Of a stretch of 64,000 nucleotides of DNA, positions 8,477 through 17,191 are shown piece by piece. A program made the position numbers and the translations under genes. Each line of letters begins with the position of its first letter. Positions within the stretch are counted from its first letter, which is position 1. The notes below the pieces were generated by a model, which saw nothing but the letters and a program-made list of their open reading frames with translations, searched no databases and was not told the DNA's origin. The DNA is from Aurantiacibacter rhizosphaerae (GTDB lineage: Bacteria > Pseudomonadota > Alphaproteobacteria > Sphingomonadales > Sphingomonadaceae), in the NCBI RefSeq assembly GCF_009807005.1, contig NZ_WUBR01000002.1, positions 434,001 through 498,000 of the forward strand, given 5' to 3'.

Positions 8477-8887
8477 ATGATTATCCGCCTCACCCTTGCC
8501 GCCAGCCTGGCGCTGGCAATCGCCGCCTGCGTTACCCCGCAGGCCACTGCCACCGATTGCGGCGGCGAAAGCTGCGTGGCCATCGGCGATGCCTTCGACA
8601 CGGGCAGCGCGACGATCACTCCGCTGGAAGTTCTGGAGGACAGCCGCTGCCCCACAGATGCACAATGCGTCTGGGCCGGACAGCTCCGCATCCGCGCGCT
8701 GGTGGAGCGTGACGGACGGGAGCGGGAGATGGAGCTTACCCACGGCACGCCCACCCCTGCCCTGTCCGGCAATGTGGTACTGACGCAGGTCTGGCCGGTG
8801 CAAAAGGCCGAAGCGGCCACGATCACGCCGGAGGCCTATCGCTTCGCCTTCAGCTGGACGCCGATAATGCTCGACGTCCAGCGATGA
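8477..8887 (+). CDS. Small putative lipoprotein
   Basis: A 136-residue protein with a lipobox (AIAAC, Cys18). The mature part contains four more cysteines, arranged as DCGGESC and DSRCPTDAQCVWAG, and is otherwise beta-rich. The RCP-x4-CVWAG element recurs in many small secreted proteins of unknown role, which suggests a conserved disulfide-stabilised fold, but I cannot name a function. It is divergent from thiE and ends 6 bases before the convergent aldolase gene. Confidence 0.65.
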   Translation: MIIRLTLAASLALAIAACVTPQATATDCGGESCVAIGDAFDTGSATITPLEVLEDSRCPTDAQCVWAGQLRIRALVERDGREREMELTHGTPTPALSGNVVLTQVWPVQKAEAATITPEAYRFAFSWTPIMLDVQR

Positions 8888-8893
8888 TGGCGA

Positions 8894-9781
8894 TCAGGTG
8901 GACGATGCCGCGCAGATCGAATTGATGGCATTGCCCAGCGTTGCGTCGAATTCCTCGTCGCTCTGCTGCGCGCGCAGATCCTGCAGCATGGCGCGGCTGA
9001 AGCTGGCGATCATGCCGTTGTTCTTTTCCAGTTCGGCGCAAGCCTCATCGGTCAGATAACCGCCGGAGAGTGCGACGACGGAAAGCACCTTGGGGTGATC
9101 CACCAGTTCCTTGTAAAGATTGGCCTTCTTGGGGATTGAAAGCTTCAGCATGACTTGGCGATCGTCGGGCAGATTATCGAGGTTCTTGAGGATTTCCGCC
9201 TTCAGAATTTCCTCACCCTCTGCACGGTCATCCGCAGTGATATCGTATTCGGGTTCTAGGATCGGCATCAGGCCTGCATCGATCACGCGATTGCCGACTT
9301 CGAATTGCTGCGCCACCACGGCGGCGATGCCTTCTGCATTGGCGGACTTGATGACGGAGCGTTCCTTCGTGCCGAACATGCCCTGCGCCACGGATTTTTC
9401 CAGCAGCGCATCCAGCTTCGTCAGCGGGTTCATCAGCTGAACGCCGTTTTCCTCGTCCGCCAGGCCCTGGTCGATCTTGATGAAGGGCACCACGCCGCGC
9501 TCTTTCAGCGCCTCAGCCGTGGGCTTGCCGTCAACCTGGCCATCCATCGTCCGCTCGAACAGGATTGCACCGATGACCTTGCCGTTCGAAAAGCTGGGCG
9601 AGGTGATCACGCGGCTGCGCATCTCGTGAATCTTGCCAAACATCTCGTCATCGCCGGACCATTCGCTGTCTTCCACGCCGTATCCGCGCAGGGCCTTGGG
9701 CGTGGAACCGCCCGACTGGTCCAGCGCGGCGATGAAGCCTTTGCCTTTGGCGATTTTTGCGGTCATTTCCTCGGTATTCAT
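8894..9781 (-). CDS. Fructose-bisphosphate aldolase, class I
   Basis: A 295-residue protein matching the short bacterial class I aldolase (Fda-type) family. Recognisable elements are KGKGFIAALDQSGGSTPKAL near the N-terminus, PFIKIDQGL at about residue 120, EPEYDI in the middle, and the MLKLSIPKK strand that normally presents the Schiff-base lysine region. It cleaves fructose-1,6-bisphosphate to two triose phosphates without metal. It lies near pgk, gap and tkt on the same strand but is separated from them by two other genes, so it is likely its own unit. Activity in gluconeogenesis or glycolysis cannot be told apart. Confidence 0.92.
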   Translation of the reverse strand: MNTEEMTAKIAKGKGFIAALDQSGGSTPKALRGYGVEDSEWSGDDEMFGKIHEMRSRVITSPSFSNGKVIGAILFERTMDGQVDGKPTAEALKERGVVPFIKIDQGLADEENGVQLMNPLTKLDALLEKSVAQGMFGTKERSVIKSANAEGIAAVVAQQFEVGNRVIDAGLMPILEPEYDITADDRAEGEEILKAEILKNLDNLPDDRQVMLKLSIPKKANLYKELVDHPKVLSVVALSGGYLTDEACAELEKNNGMIASFSRAMLQDLRAQQSDEEFDATLGNAINSICAASST

Positions 9782-10003
9782 GCGGAAGCTCCTCAGTTCC
9801 GGATTGATTTGCCTGAGGCTCTTATGGTGCGGATTGCATCAGCGCAACAGGCGGGCGGAGGCGCATTGGTATGGTGGGTGAAATCATGCGGGTAAGCCCC
9901 GTTGCGGGACTCCGCGCAGCCCCCTCCCCGCGTGCAGCCCGGCAAAATCGGAACGCTTCATCGCCTGGCGCCGTTGCCCAGTACCACCAATGGAGACTGG
10001 CGC

Positions 10004-10762
10004 ATGGCTCTCAGCCACAAACAAGACAGCATCACGACCGGATGCGATATCGACTTTTCGGACCTGAAGGCCGTGTTTTTCAATGCCACGCTGAAGCACC
10101 CCTCGCAGGATTCGCATACAGACACCCTGCTGGACGTGGTGGCCGAAATCTTCGCCAGCCAGGGCGTAGGCGTCACCCGGCACCGCCTGTCTGAATATAC
10201 CCTCGCGCCCGGTGTCTATCCTGACATGACGGAGCATGGATGGGACCGCGACGACTGGCCCAAACTGTCACCCGACGTGTTCGATGCTGATATCATCGTC
10301 CTTGGCACACCCATCTGGCTGGGCGAAAAATCATCCATCGCGCAAAGCTTTATCGAAAAGCTCTACGCCCATTCAGCCGAAACCAACGAACAGGGCCAAT
10401 ATGCTTTTTACGGCAAGGTTGGCGGCTGCGTGGTGACGGGGAATGAGGACGGGATAAAGCACGTGGCGGCAGGCGTTCTTTATGCCATGAGCCACGTCGG
10501 CCTGACCATACCGCCGCAGGCCGATTGCGGCTGGATCGGGGAAGCCGGCCCCGGCCCATCCTACGGAGACGAACAGGACGACGGCAGCCGCGCCGGGTTC
10601 GACAATGAATTCACGCAGCGCAACACCACTTTCATGGCGTTCAACCTGCTGCACGCCGCGCGCATGCTGAAGGATAATGGCGGCTATCCCGCCGTGGGTA
10701 ACGTCAAAACCGATTGGGGTGACGGCAACAAGCCCGGCTGGCCCAACCCGGAACACCGCTGA
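10004..10762 (+). CDS. Flavodoxin-fold NAD(P)H-dependent oxidoreductase family protein
   Basis: A 252-residue protein. The N-terminal part has the beta-strand/loop pattern of FMN-binding flavodoxin-like reductases (LKAVFFNATLKHPSQDSHTDTLL), followed by DIIVLGTPIWLGEKSS, the usual second flavin loop, and GKVGGCVVTGNEDG. It probably binds FMN and reduces a quinone or other acceptor in the cytoplasm; the substrate is unknown. The ATG at 10004 has TGGAGA 8 bases upstream, which I prefer to the longer frame starting at 9902, whose extra residues are Pro/Arg-rich and unconvincing. It is convergent with the 2OG oxygenase gene. Confidence 0.8.
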   Translation: MALSHKQDSITTGCDIDFSDLKAVFFNATLKHPSQDSHTDTLLDVVAEIFASQGVGVTRHRLSEYTLAPGVYPDMTEHGWDRDDWPKLSPDVFDADIIVLGTPIWLGEKSSIAQSFIEKLYAHSAETNEQGQYAFYGKVGGCVVTGNEDGIKHVAAGVLYAMSHVGLTIPPQADCGWIGEAGPGPSYGDEQDDGSRAGFDNEFTQRNTTFMAFNLLHAARMLKDNGGYPAVGNVKTDWGDGNKPGWPNPEHR

Positions 10763-10778
10763 ACGATAGGCGCAGGTG

Positions 10779-11420
10779 TTACGCCGGGCGCTTCATCGCT
10801 GCTGTCAGATTGATGGCGATGGAGATGCGTGTCCCCTCCCCCTGAAACGGGCGCACGGCGTGTTGCAGCCAGCTGGGAAACAACACCATCATGCCGGTGC
10901 GCGGGCGCAGGGTTATTTCGGGCGATAGCGGCTTTCCGGCATCGTCCAGCAGCCGTAAATCCGGCGCGGCCATCTGCGTTAGCGGAGCGCGCGGGTCCAG
11001 CAATTGCAGCTCTCCGCCCAGCTGCGGATCATCATTCCCCGCATATCCATCGTCAATATAGGCAACGGCAGACCAATAGCTGCCCGGATGGGTATGGTAC
11101 TGGTTGGCGTTGCCCTTGCTGCTGACATTGGCCCACATTTCGGGGATCCAGCCAAAGCGGCTTTCCTGCGGACTTTTTGTATCCAGCGTGCGCTGATCCG
11201 CCAGCGTCATGGCCTTGAACACCAGCGCCTTCGCCGCTTCGCCGCCCCATTCCATCATCTGGGTGTTGGAATGCCAGCCGCCGATATTGCTGATGGAAAC
11301 GCCGCCCGCATCGCGCGCCATCTCTGCCTCGATCGCTTCGCGCAGGATCTGCATGCCCGTCGCGCTTTGCAGCTGGTCGATAACGAACGGCGTTGCAAAG
11401 AGGTTGCGGGTTTCGGCCAT
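10779..11420 (-). CDS. 2-oxoglutarate/Fe(II)-dependent oxygenase family protein (TIGR02466-like)
   Basis: A 213-residue protein. It begins MAETRNLFATPFVI and contains NQYHTHPGSYWSAVAYID, GGELQLLDPR and LFPSWLQHAVRPFQGEGTRISIAINL. These supply the H-x-D/E...H iron ligands and the Arg that binds the 2-oxoglutarate carboxylate, as in the TIGR02466 / 2OG-FeII_Oxy_5 family. The physiological substrate is not known for this group. The ATG is 4 bases after the pgk stop, so it is likely the last gene of the tkt-gap-pgk transcript. Confidence 0.82.
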   Translation of the reverse strand: MAETRNLFATPFVIDQLQSATGMQILREAIEAEMARDAGGVSISNIGGWHSNTQMMEWGGEAAKALVFKAMTLADQRTLDTKSPQESRFGWIPEMWANVSSKGNANQYHTHPGSYWSAVAYIDDGYAGNDDPQLGGELQLLDPRAPLTQMAAPDLRLLDDAGKPLSPEITLRPRTGMMVLFPSWLQHAVRPFQGEGTRISIAINLTAAMKRPA

Positions 11421-11424
11421 GGCC

Positions 11425-12627
11425 TCAGCTCGTAAGCGCGGCGACGCCGGGCAGTTCCTTGCCTTCCATCCATTCGAGGAAAGCCCCGCCAGCCGTTGAG
11501 ATATAAGTAATATCGTCGGCAACGCCCGCATGCACCATGGCGGCCACGGTATCGCCGCCACCAGCGACGGATACCAGCGAACCGTCCTGCGTCAGCGCCG
11601 CAGCCGTCTTGGCCAGCGCCACGGTCGCCTCGTCAAAAGGCGGCGTTTCGAACGCGCCCAGAGGGCCGTTCCACACCAGCGTGGCGCAGGTTTTCAGCAC
11701 ATCGCCCAGCGCCTCTGCCGCCTGCGGGCCGACGTCCAGGATCATCTCGTCCGCTGCCACTTCGTGCACGTTGCAGGTGCGCAGGGATGGCGGATTGGCG
11801 GCAAATTCCTTTGCCACCACCACGTCATACGGCAGGTGGACGGTGCAGCCAGCCTCGTCCGCGGCGGCGAGGATATCCTTCACCGTGTCTGTCAGATCAT
11901 GCTCGCACAGGCTCTTGCCCACATCCACGCCATTGGCGGCAAGGAAGGTGTTGGCCATGCCGCCGCCGATGATCAGGTGCTGCACCTTGCGGCTGAGGTT
12001 CTCCAGAACCGCCAGCTTGGTGGAAACCTTTGCCCCGCCCACGACGGCGGCAACCGGCGGCGTGGGATTGCCCAGCGCGGCGTCCAGCGCCTTCAGTTCC
12101 TTTTCCATGGAGCGGCCGGCATAGGCGGGCAGCAGCTTTGCCAGCCCTACCGTGGTGGCATGCGCGCGGTGGGAGGCGGAGAAGGCATCGTTGACGTAGA
12201 AATCGCCATTGGCCGCGATGGCCTTGGCAAATTCGGGATCGTTCGCCTCTTCACCCGGCCAGAAGCGGGTGTTCTCCAGAATGCCGATATCACCGGGGCC
12301 GAGGATATCGATGGCCTGCGCGCACACGGGGCCGTGAATTTCGGAGATGAACATGATCTCCTTGTCCAGCACGCCTTCCATCTCGCCCAGCACTTCACTG
12401 AGCGAGAGGGTGGAGTGCCGTTCACCCTTGGGACGCCCGAAATGGGCCAGCAGCAGCACTTTCGCGCCGCGCTGGCTCAATTCGAGTATCGTCGGGGCGA
12501 CGGCACGAGCGCGCGTCAGATCTGTCGCCCTGCCATCCTTCATCGGGAGGTTCAGATCCACGCGGACCAGCGCACGCTGGCCGGTGAGATCCTGGGGCAG
12601 GTCGTCGAGTGTCTTGAACGCGCTCAT
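11425..12627 (-). CDS. pgk: Phosphoglycerate kinase
   Basis: A 400-residue monomeric kinase of standard length. It shows RVDLNLPMKDG and the substrate-binding AHFGRPKGE in the N-terminal domain, AVVGGAKVSTKL in the nucleotide domain, WNGPLGAFE, and the C-terminal ATP loop AGGGDTVAA. It transfers phosphate from 1,3-bisphosphoglycerate to ADP in glycolysis, reversibly. It follows gap after 10 bases on the same strand in a tkt-gap-pgk-oxygenase order, a compact central-carbon operon typical of sphingomonads. Confidence 0.97.
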   Translation of the reverse strand: MSAFKTLDDLPQDLTGQRALVRVDLNLPMKDGRATDLTRARAVAPTILELSQRGAKVLLLAHFGRPKGERHSTLSLSEVLGEMEGVLDKEIMFISEIHGPVCAQAIDILGPGDIGILENTRFWPGEEANDPEFAKAIAANGDFYVNDAFSASHRAHATTVGLAKLLPAYAGRSMEKELKALDAALGNPTPPVAAVVGGAKVSTKLAVLENLSRKVQHLIIGGGMANTFLAANGVDVGKSLCEHDLTDTVKDILAAADEAGCTVHLPYDVVVAKEFAANPPSLRTCNVHEVAADEMILDVGPQAAEALGDVLKTCATLVWNGPLGAFETPPFDEATVALAKTAAALTQDGSLVSVAGGGDTVAAMVHAGVADDITYISTAGGAFLEWMEGKELPGVAALTS

Positions 12628-12637
12628 GCCAGTTTCC

Positions 12638-13645
12638 TTACAGGAATTTCGCCATCACACCGGCGGTATCGATCATCCGGTTGGAGAAGCCCCACTCGTT
12701 GTCATACCAGCTGACGACGCGCGCCAGCTTGCCTTCCAGCACGGCGGTTTCCAGCGAATCCACGGTGGAGCTGGCGGGGTGGTGGTTGAAGTCCTGCGAA
12801 ACGAGGGGCTTCTCGGTATAGTCGAGAACGCCCTTCATCGGACCGGTTGCCGCCGCCATCAGCGCCTTGTTCAGCTCTTCTGCGCTGGTGTCACGGCCCG
12901 GCGTGAACACCAGGTCGATCAGCGAGACGTTGGGCGTGGGAACGCGAACGGAGGATCCATCCAGCTTGCCGGAAAGTTCCGGCAGCACCAGGCCCACCGC
13001 GCGGGCAGCGCCGGTGGTGGTGGGGATCATGTTTTGCGCACCGCCACGGGCACGGCGCATGTCGCTGTGCATCTGGTCCAGCATGCGCTGATCATTGGTG
13101 TAGCTGTGGATCGTGGTCATGAAGCCACGCTCGATACCCACGGCATCGTTCAGCACCTTGGCGACGGGCGCCAGGCAGTTGGTGGTGCAGCTGGCGTTGG
13201 AGACGATCAGGTCGTCCGCCGTCAGCACATCGTGGTTCACGCCGTAAACGACAGTGGCGGAAACTTCCTTGGCGGGCGCAGAAATCAGCACGCGCTTTGC
13301 GCCTGCATCCAGGTGCGGCTTGGCGGCATCATGGCTCTGGAAGAAGCCCGTGCATTCCAGCACGATGTCCACGCCCATTTCCTTGTGCGGCAGATTGCCG
13401 GGATCACGCTCGCTGGTGACGGCGATGCTCTTGCCGTTCACCACCAGATTGTTGCCGTCAACTTCCACCGTGCCGGGGAAGCGGCCGTGGGTGGAATCGA
13501 AGCCGAACAGCAGCGCGTTGGCATCGGTGTCGGCCAGATCGTTGATCGCCACCAGTTCCAGGTCGTGGTCGTCGCGCTCCAGAATGGCGCGTGCAACAAG
13601 TCGCCCGATACGTCCAAAACCGTTGATCGAAACCTTGGTCGCCAT
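12638..13645 (-). CDS. gap: Type I glyceraldehyde-3-phosphate dehydrogenase
   Basis: A 335-residue protein with an N-terminal Rossmann fold ([13 protein letters not shown]), AINDLAD at the adenosine-binding strand (Asp fits NAD preference), and the active-site [12 protein letters not shown] with nucleophile C153. The C-terminal [13 protein letters not shown] is intact. It oxidises glyceraldehyde-3-phosphate to 1,3-bisphosphoglycerate with NAD+ and phosphate. It sits between tkt (15-base gap) and pgk (10-base gap) and is almost certainly co-transcribed with them. Confidence 0.97.
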   Translation of the reverse strand: MATKVSINGFGRIGRLVARAILERDDHDLELVAINDLADTDANALLFGFDSTHGRFPGTVEVDGNNLVVNGKSIAVTSERDPGNLPHKEMGVDIVLECTGFFQSHDAAKPHLDAGAKRVLISAPAKEVSATVVYGVNHDVLTADDLIVSNASCTTNCLAPVAKVLNDAVGIERGFMTTIHSYTNDQRMLDQMHSDMRRARGGAQNMIPTTTGAARAVGLVLPELSGKLDGSSVRVPTPNVSLIDLVFTPGRDTSAEELNKALMAAATGPMKGVLDYTEKPLVSQDFNHHPASSTVDSLETAVLEGKLARVVSWYDNEWGFSNRMIDTAGVMAKFL

Positions 13646-13660
13646 AGTAAAAACTCCTGC

Positions 13661-15655
13661 TTAGTCGTTCAAATTGTTCTTGATTTTAGGGACGATGGCC
13701 TCTGCGGTCAGGCCGAATTTCTCAAACAGCTCGTTCGCCGGGGCGGATGCGCCGAAGCGATCGATGCCGAAGTTCAGGCCATTTGCCATTGTGTAGCGTT
13801 CCCAGCCGAACGTCGTGCCGGCCTCGATCGAGACGCGCATAATTTCACCGGGGGGCACGTTGGGAAGGATGTCTTCCTTATAGGCGGCATCCTGCTCGTC
13901 AAAAAGTTCCGTGCAGACCATGGAAACAACGTCGCAACCGATGCCGTCCTTCTCCAGCGCCTCGGCACATTCCAGCGCCAGATGCACTTCGGAACCGGTG
14001 GCGATGAAGATAACGCGGCGCTTGTTGCCCGCGCGTTTCAGGCGGTACGCACCCTTGGAGCACATGTCTGTTTCATCAGGCGAATTGCGCACCTGCGGCA
14101 GGCCCTGACGGCTGAGCGCGATAACAGAAGGACGATCCTTCTGCGCCAGCGCAATCTGCCAGCATTCCGCGGTTTCCACCCGGTCTGCCGGACGCATGAC
14201 CAGAACATTGGGCATGGCGCGCAGGCTTTGCAGATGCTCGATCGGCTGGTGGGTGGGTCCATCCTCGCCAAGGCCGATGCTGTCATGCGTCATCACGTAA
14301 ATCACGCGGGTCTGCTGCAATGCGGACAGGCGGATTGCACCGCGGGCATAGTCGGTGAAGATCAGGAAGGTGCCGCCATAGGGGATGATGCCCCCGTGCA
14401 GCGCCATGCCGTTCATCGCCGCCGACATGCCGAATTCGCGAATGCCATAATAGACATAGCGGCCCGAGTAATCCTCCGCCGTCAGCGGCCCGATGCCGCC
14501 TGCCTTGGTGTTGTTCGATCCCGTAAGGTCGGCGCTGCCGCCGATCATTTCAGGGTAGAGCGGGTTCAGCACTTCCAGCGCGTTTTCGCTGGCCTTGCGG
14601 GTGGCAACCTTCTCCGCGCTTTCCAGCCATTTGCCGAACGCGCGCGCTGCCTTGTCTCCAGACGGAAGTTCGCCAGCCATACGGCGGGTGAATTCGGCCT
14701 TGTCGCCCGATGCATCTAGGCGCTTTGCCCATTCCGCATGGGCTGCCTTGCCGCGTTCGCCCGTGGCAAGCCAGTTGTCCCGAACATCGTCAGGCACCAC
14801 GAACGGGCCGTGATCCCAGCCCAGTTCCTTGCGCGCAGCGGCGATTTCATCATCGCCCAGCGGCGCGCCGTGGGTGGCGCTGGTGCCCTGCTTGTTGGGC
14901 GAACCCTTGCCGATCACGGTGGTGCATTTCACCAGCGAGGGGCGCGTTTCGTCGGCCAGCGCTTCATCGATAGCGCGGCGGATATCGGCGGGATCGTGCC
15001 CATCGCAGGATACCACCTGCCAGCCAGTGGCGGCATAGCGCGCCGGAATATCTTCTGAAGAGGACAGCGAGACCTTGCCATCGATGGTGATGTTGTTGTC
15101 ATCCCACAGCACGATCAGGCGGCCCAGCTTCAGGTGCCCGGCAATGCCGATGGCCTCGTGGTTGATGCCTTCCATCAGGCAGCCATCGCCAGCGATGGTC
15201 CAGGTGCGGTGATCCACCAGATCGTCACCGAAAACGCTGTTCAGATGCCGCTCTGCCATGGCCATGCCCACGGCCATTGCCAGGCCCTGGCCCAGCGGGC
15301 CGGTGGTGGCTTCAACGCCGTCCAGCAGGAAGTTCTCCGGGTGTCCGGCGCAGGGGCTGCCCAGCTGGCGGAAATTCTTGATATCTTCCAGAGTGGGCGC
15401 TTCATAGCCCGACAGGTGCAACAGCGAATAGATAAGCATGGAGCCGTGGCCCGCGCTTAGCACGAAACGATCGCGGTCAGCCCAGCCGGGCGCCGTGGGA
15501 TCGAACTTCAGATAATCGGACCACAGAACGGTGGCGACATCGGCCATGCCCATCGGCATGCCGGGGTGGCCGGAATTGGCAGCCTGCACCGCGTCCATCG
15601 ACAGGGCGCGAATGGCGTTGGCCATATTGGTAAAACGGGCGGTATCGTCGCTCAT
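13661..15655 (-). CDS. tkt: Transketolase
   Basis: A 664-residue thiamine-diphosphate enzyme of normal length. Visible elements are ANSGHPGMPMGMAD, the ThDP/Mg motif GDGCLMEG...N, YGIREFGM with the catalytic Glu, and THDSIGLGEDGPTHQPIEHL. It moves two-carbon units between sugar phosphates in the pentose phosphate pathway. The start ATG (15653-15655) has a strong AGGAGG about 8 bases upstream and gives the usual N-terminus MSDDTARFTNMANAIR; the frame extends 30 codons further without a site. It is first in the tkt-gap-pgk operon. Confidence 0.97.
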   Translation of the reverse strand: MSDDTARFTNMANAIRALSMDAVQAANSGHPGMPMGMADVATVLWSDYLKFDPTAPGWADRDRFVLSAGHGSMLIYSLLHLSGYEAPTLEDIKNFRQLGSPCAGHPENFLLDGVEATTGPLGQGLAMAVGMAMAERHLNSVFGDDLVDHRTWTIAGDGCLMEGINHEAIGIAGHLKLGRLIVLWDDNNITIDGKVSLSSSEDIPARYAATGWQVVSCDGHDPADIRRAIDEALADETRPSLVKCTTVIGKGSPNKQGTSATHGAPLGDDEIAAARKELGWDHGPFVVPDDVRDNWLATGERGKAAHAEWAKRLDASGDKAEFTRRMAGELPSGDKAARAFGKWLESAEKVATRKASENALEVLNPLYPEMIGGSADLTGSNNTKAGGIGPLTAEDYSGRYVYYGIREFGMSAAMNGMALHGGIIPYGGTFLIFTDYARGAIRLSALQQTRVIYVMTHDSIGLGEDGPTHQPIEHLQSLRAMPNVLVMRPADRVETAECWQIALAQKDRPSVIALSRQGLPQVRNSPDETDMCSKGAYRLKRAGNKRRVIFIATGSEVHLALECAEALEKDGIGCDVVSMVCTELFDEQDAAYKEDILPNVPPGEIMRVSIEAGTTFGWERYTMANGLNFGIDRFGASAPANELFEKFGLTAEAIVPKIKNNLND

Positions 15656-15782
15656 GAAAGAGCCTCCTCGCGGGTGCTGCGTATAATGCAGCGATTCGGT
15701 TGGAGGCTGTGTGATGGGGGGAGGCAGGAAGGTCAAGCAAGACACCCTTTTCTTGCCGAAAGGGCAATTCGTTCATCGAGAG

Positions 15783-15791
15783 TTATTCACA
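15783..15791 (+). promoter_or_regulatory. DnaA-box-like 9-mer TTATTCACA
   Basis: TTATTCACA matches the consensus TTATNCACA exactly, in the divergent gap between tkt and the small gene before zapA. Only one copy was seen, so it is not an origin. It may be chance or a DnaA-responsive element near a cell-division gene. Confidence 0.25.
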
Positions 15792-15844
15792 GCTTGCCGA
15801 TGCATCCCTTTGCCGCCGCGCGATTAGGGAGTAATTCGCCGCAG

Positions 15845-16042
15845 ATGGAAGATGATCGCCTCGAAAAGGCACTGGCCCGGATCGAAGCGGCTTCGACACG
15901 GATCGAGGCCGCCGCAACGCGTGCTCCCGTTGCCGACGAAAGCGCGGACCCTGCCCTGCAAGCCCGTTATGACCGGCTGCGGGAAGAGGCCGCTGGCGCA
16001 GTGGCACAGATCGATGCGCTGATAGAAACCCTGTCATCATGA
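15845..16042 (+). CDS. Small coiled-coil protein encoded just upstream of zapA
   Basis: A 65-residue, strongly helical protein (MEDDRLEKALARIEAASTR...) with heptad-like Ala/Glu/Arg/Ile spacing in two helices, residues about 1-32 and 43-63, without membrane segments. Its stop overlaps the zapA start (ATGA), so the two are translationally coupled. A role with ZapA at the division ring is a context inference only; it recalls ZapB in size and coiled-coil nature but is not recognisably homologous. An ATG at 15798 would add a 16-residue N-terminus. Confidence 0.65.
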   Translation: MEDDRLEKALARIEAASTRIEAAATRAPVADESADPALQARYDRLREEAAGAVAQIDALIETLSS

Positions 16043-16404
16043 GCAGCAGCAATGTGACACTGGAGATCGCCGGTCGGCGCTACACCATTGCCTGCGCACC
16101 GGGCGAGGAAGCGCATGTCGAGGGGCTTGGCACCTCCATCAGCGAAAAGCTGGCGCAGATAGACAGCCTGAAAAGCCAGTCGGCAGAGCGTGTGCTGCTG
16201 TATGCCTCCCTGCTGCTGGCCGATGAATTGCACGAGGCGAAGCTCGCCAACGAGACGGCGGCGCCGGATACGGATGCGGGGACAGTTTCGCATACCGCTG
16301 CGAATGATGCCCAGGCCGATGCCCACGCCGAAAATCTGGAAAAAATGGCCGATCGGCTCGAAGCATTGGCAAACCAGCTTGAGAGTGGTGGCACGAACTC
16401 CTAA
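16039..16404 (+). CDS. zapA: Cell division protein ZapA
   Basis: A 121-residue protein. The N-terminal globular part (VTLEIAGRRYTIACAPGEEAHVEGLG) and the following helix are typical ZapA, and the C-terminal part is a coiled coil (about residues 90-117). ZapA binds FtsZ and bundles protofilaments at midcell. It overlaps the preceding small coiled-coil gene by 4 bases. Its stop codon coincides with the proposed -10 element of the 6S RNA promoter. The zapA-ssrS-fau order is widespread in proteobacteria. Confidence 0.92.
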   Translation: MSSSNVTLEIAGRRYTIACAPGEEAHVEGLGTSISEKLAQIDSLKSQSAERVLLYASLLLADELHEAKLANETAAPDTDAGTVSHTAANDAQADAHAENLEKMADRLEALANQLESGGTNS

Positions 16405-16407
16405 ATA
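16379..16407 (+). promoter_or_regulatory. Putative promoter of 6S RNA overlapping the zapA stop
   Basis: TTGAGA (16379-16384) and TAAATA (16402-16407) are separated by 17 bases. The -35 matches the consensus in five of six positions, while the -10 is weak. A start about 7 bases downstream would fit the 6S RNA 5' end near 16411-16414. The -10 contains the zapA TAA stop. Confidence 0.4.
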
Positions 16408-16410
16408 GGT

Positions 16411-16590
16411 GTTGGCGGGACTGCCCGGCACGAGCCGTTCGAACATCCCTGAGGCTATAAGCAATCCAAGGGAGCTGTCCCTGCCCGGCCCACCAGTTCG
16501 GCTGTGGGGCCGGTGCATACGGCGCCCACCTGACGTTTTCGCGTCAGAGGATTTCCCGGAAAACGACCCATGGTGGTTCCGCCACTTTCC
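16411..16590 (+). ncRNA. ssrS: 6S RNA
   Basis: About 180 bases between zapA and the 5-FCL gene, the conserved site of ssrS. The 5' TGGCGGGACTGCCCGGCACG and the central CTGAGGCTATAAGCAA are the familiar alphaproteobacterial 6S elements. The ends pair through TGGCGG (about 16413-16418) and CCGCCA (16579-16584). 6S RNA folds into an open-promoter mimic and sequesters sigma70 holoenzyme in stationary phase. Exact ends are estimated. An open frame through this RNA joined to the 5-FCL gene should not be taken as protein. Confidence 0.85.
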
Positions 16591-16606
16591 ACCTAGAGCG
16601 AGCGTG

Positions 16607-17191
16607 ATGTCCGATATTACCCAGCAGAAAGCCGCCCTGCGCAAACAATTGCGCAAGGCCCGCCGCGATCACGCCGCCGCTTTGCCGCCAGAGGTGAGCG
16701 CGCTGGTGTTCCGTCAGCCGCCAGCGCCGGTGCGCGAACTGGTGCCGGAAGATGCCGTCATCGGCCTCTACCGTGCCGACACCGGAGAAGCGCCCGCCGG
16801 CAGCTATGCCCGCCATTTCATGGAAAGCGGCCACACCATCGCCCTGCCCCGCATCACAACGCTGGACGCTGGGATGACCTTTCACGTCCACACCGATCCC
16901 TATGGCGAAAGCGATCTGGAAGAAGGCCCGATGAAGCTGATGCAGCCCGCGGGCGACGCGCAACGCGTGGTGCCGGACGTGCTGTTCATGCCGCTGGTGG
17001 GTTTCACAGAGGATGGCGCCCGGATCGGCCAGGGCGGCGGCTTTTATGACAGCTGGCTGGCAGCCCATCCCGATACGCTGGCCATCGGCATGGCGTGGGA
17101 CGTGCAGAAGTGCGACACGCTGCCGGTAGAGGAGCACGACATGCCGCTTTCCGCGATCATCACCCCGACCCGCATTTACGGGCCGTTCTGA
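16607..17191 (+). CDS. 5-formyltetrahydrofolate cyclo-ligase
   Basis: A 194-residue protein of standard length. The N-terminal helix has the QKAALRKQLRKARR basic motif and the C-terminal half has the nucleotide loop GARIGQGGGFYDSWL and GMAWDVQ. It converts 5-formyl-THF to 5,10-methenyl-THF with ATP. The ATG at 16607 lies just after the 6S RNA. The E. coli counterpart (ygfA/fau) is likewise downstream of ssrS. The stop overlaps the DUF2842 start by one base (TGATG). Confidence 0.93.
   Translation: MSDITQQKAALRKQLRKARRDHAAALPPEVSALVFRQPPAPVRELVPEDAVIGLYRADTGEAPAGSYARHFMESGHTIALPRITTLDAGMTFHVHTDPYGESDLEEGPMKLMQPAGDAQRVVPDVLFMPLVGFTEDGARIGQGGGFYDSWLAAHPDTLAIGMAWDVQKCDTLPVEEHDMPLSAIITPTRIYGPF

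Noticed and set aside
9782-10003. A structured RNA or riboswitch in the gap between aldolase and the flavodoxin-like gene
   Set aside because: GC-rich with several short stems, but none matched a motif I know; left as unassigned intergenic DNA.
12347-14719. A 790-codon plus-strand open frame opposite gap and tkt
   Set aside because: It is antisense to two well-identified enzymes, rich in His/Arg/Gln, with no domain; long shadows are expected in GC-rich DNA.
16409-16606. N-terminal extension of the 5-FCL frame through the intergenic region
   Set aside because: This stretch is 6S RNA; the ATG at 16607 gives the normal protein start.
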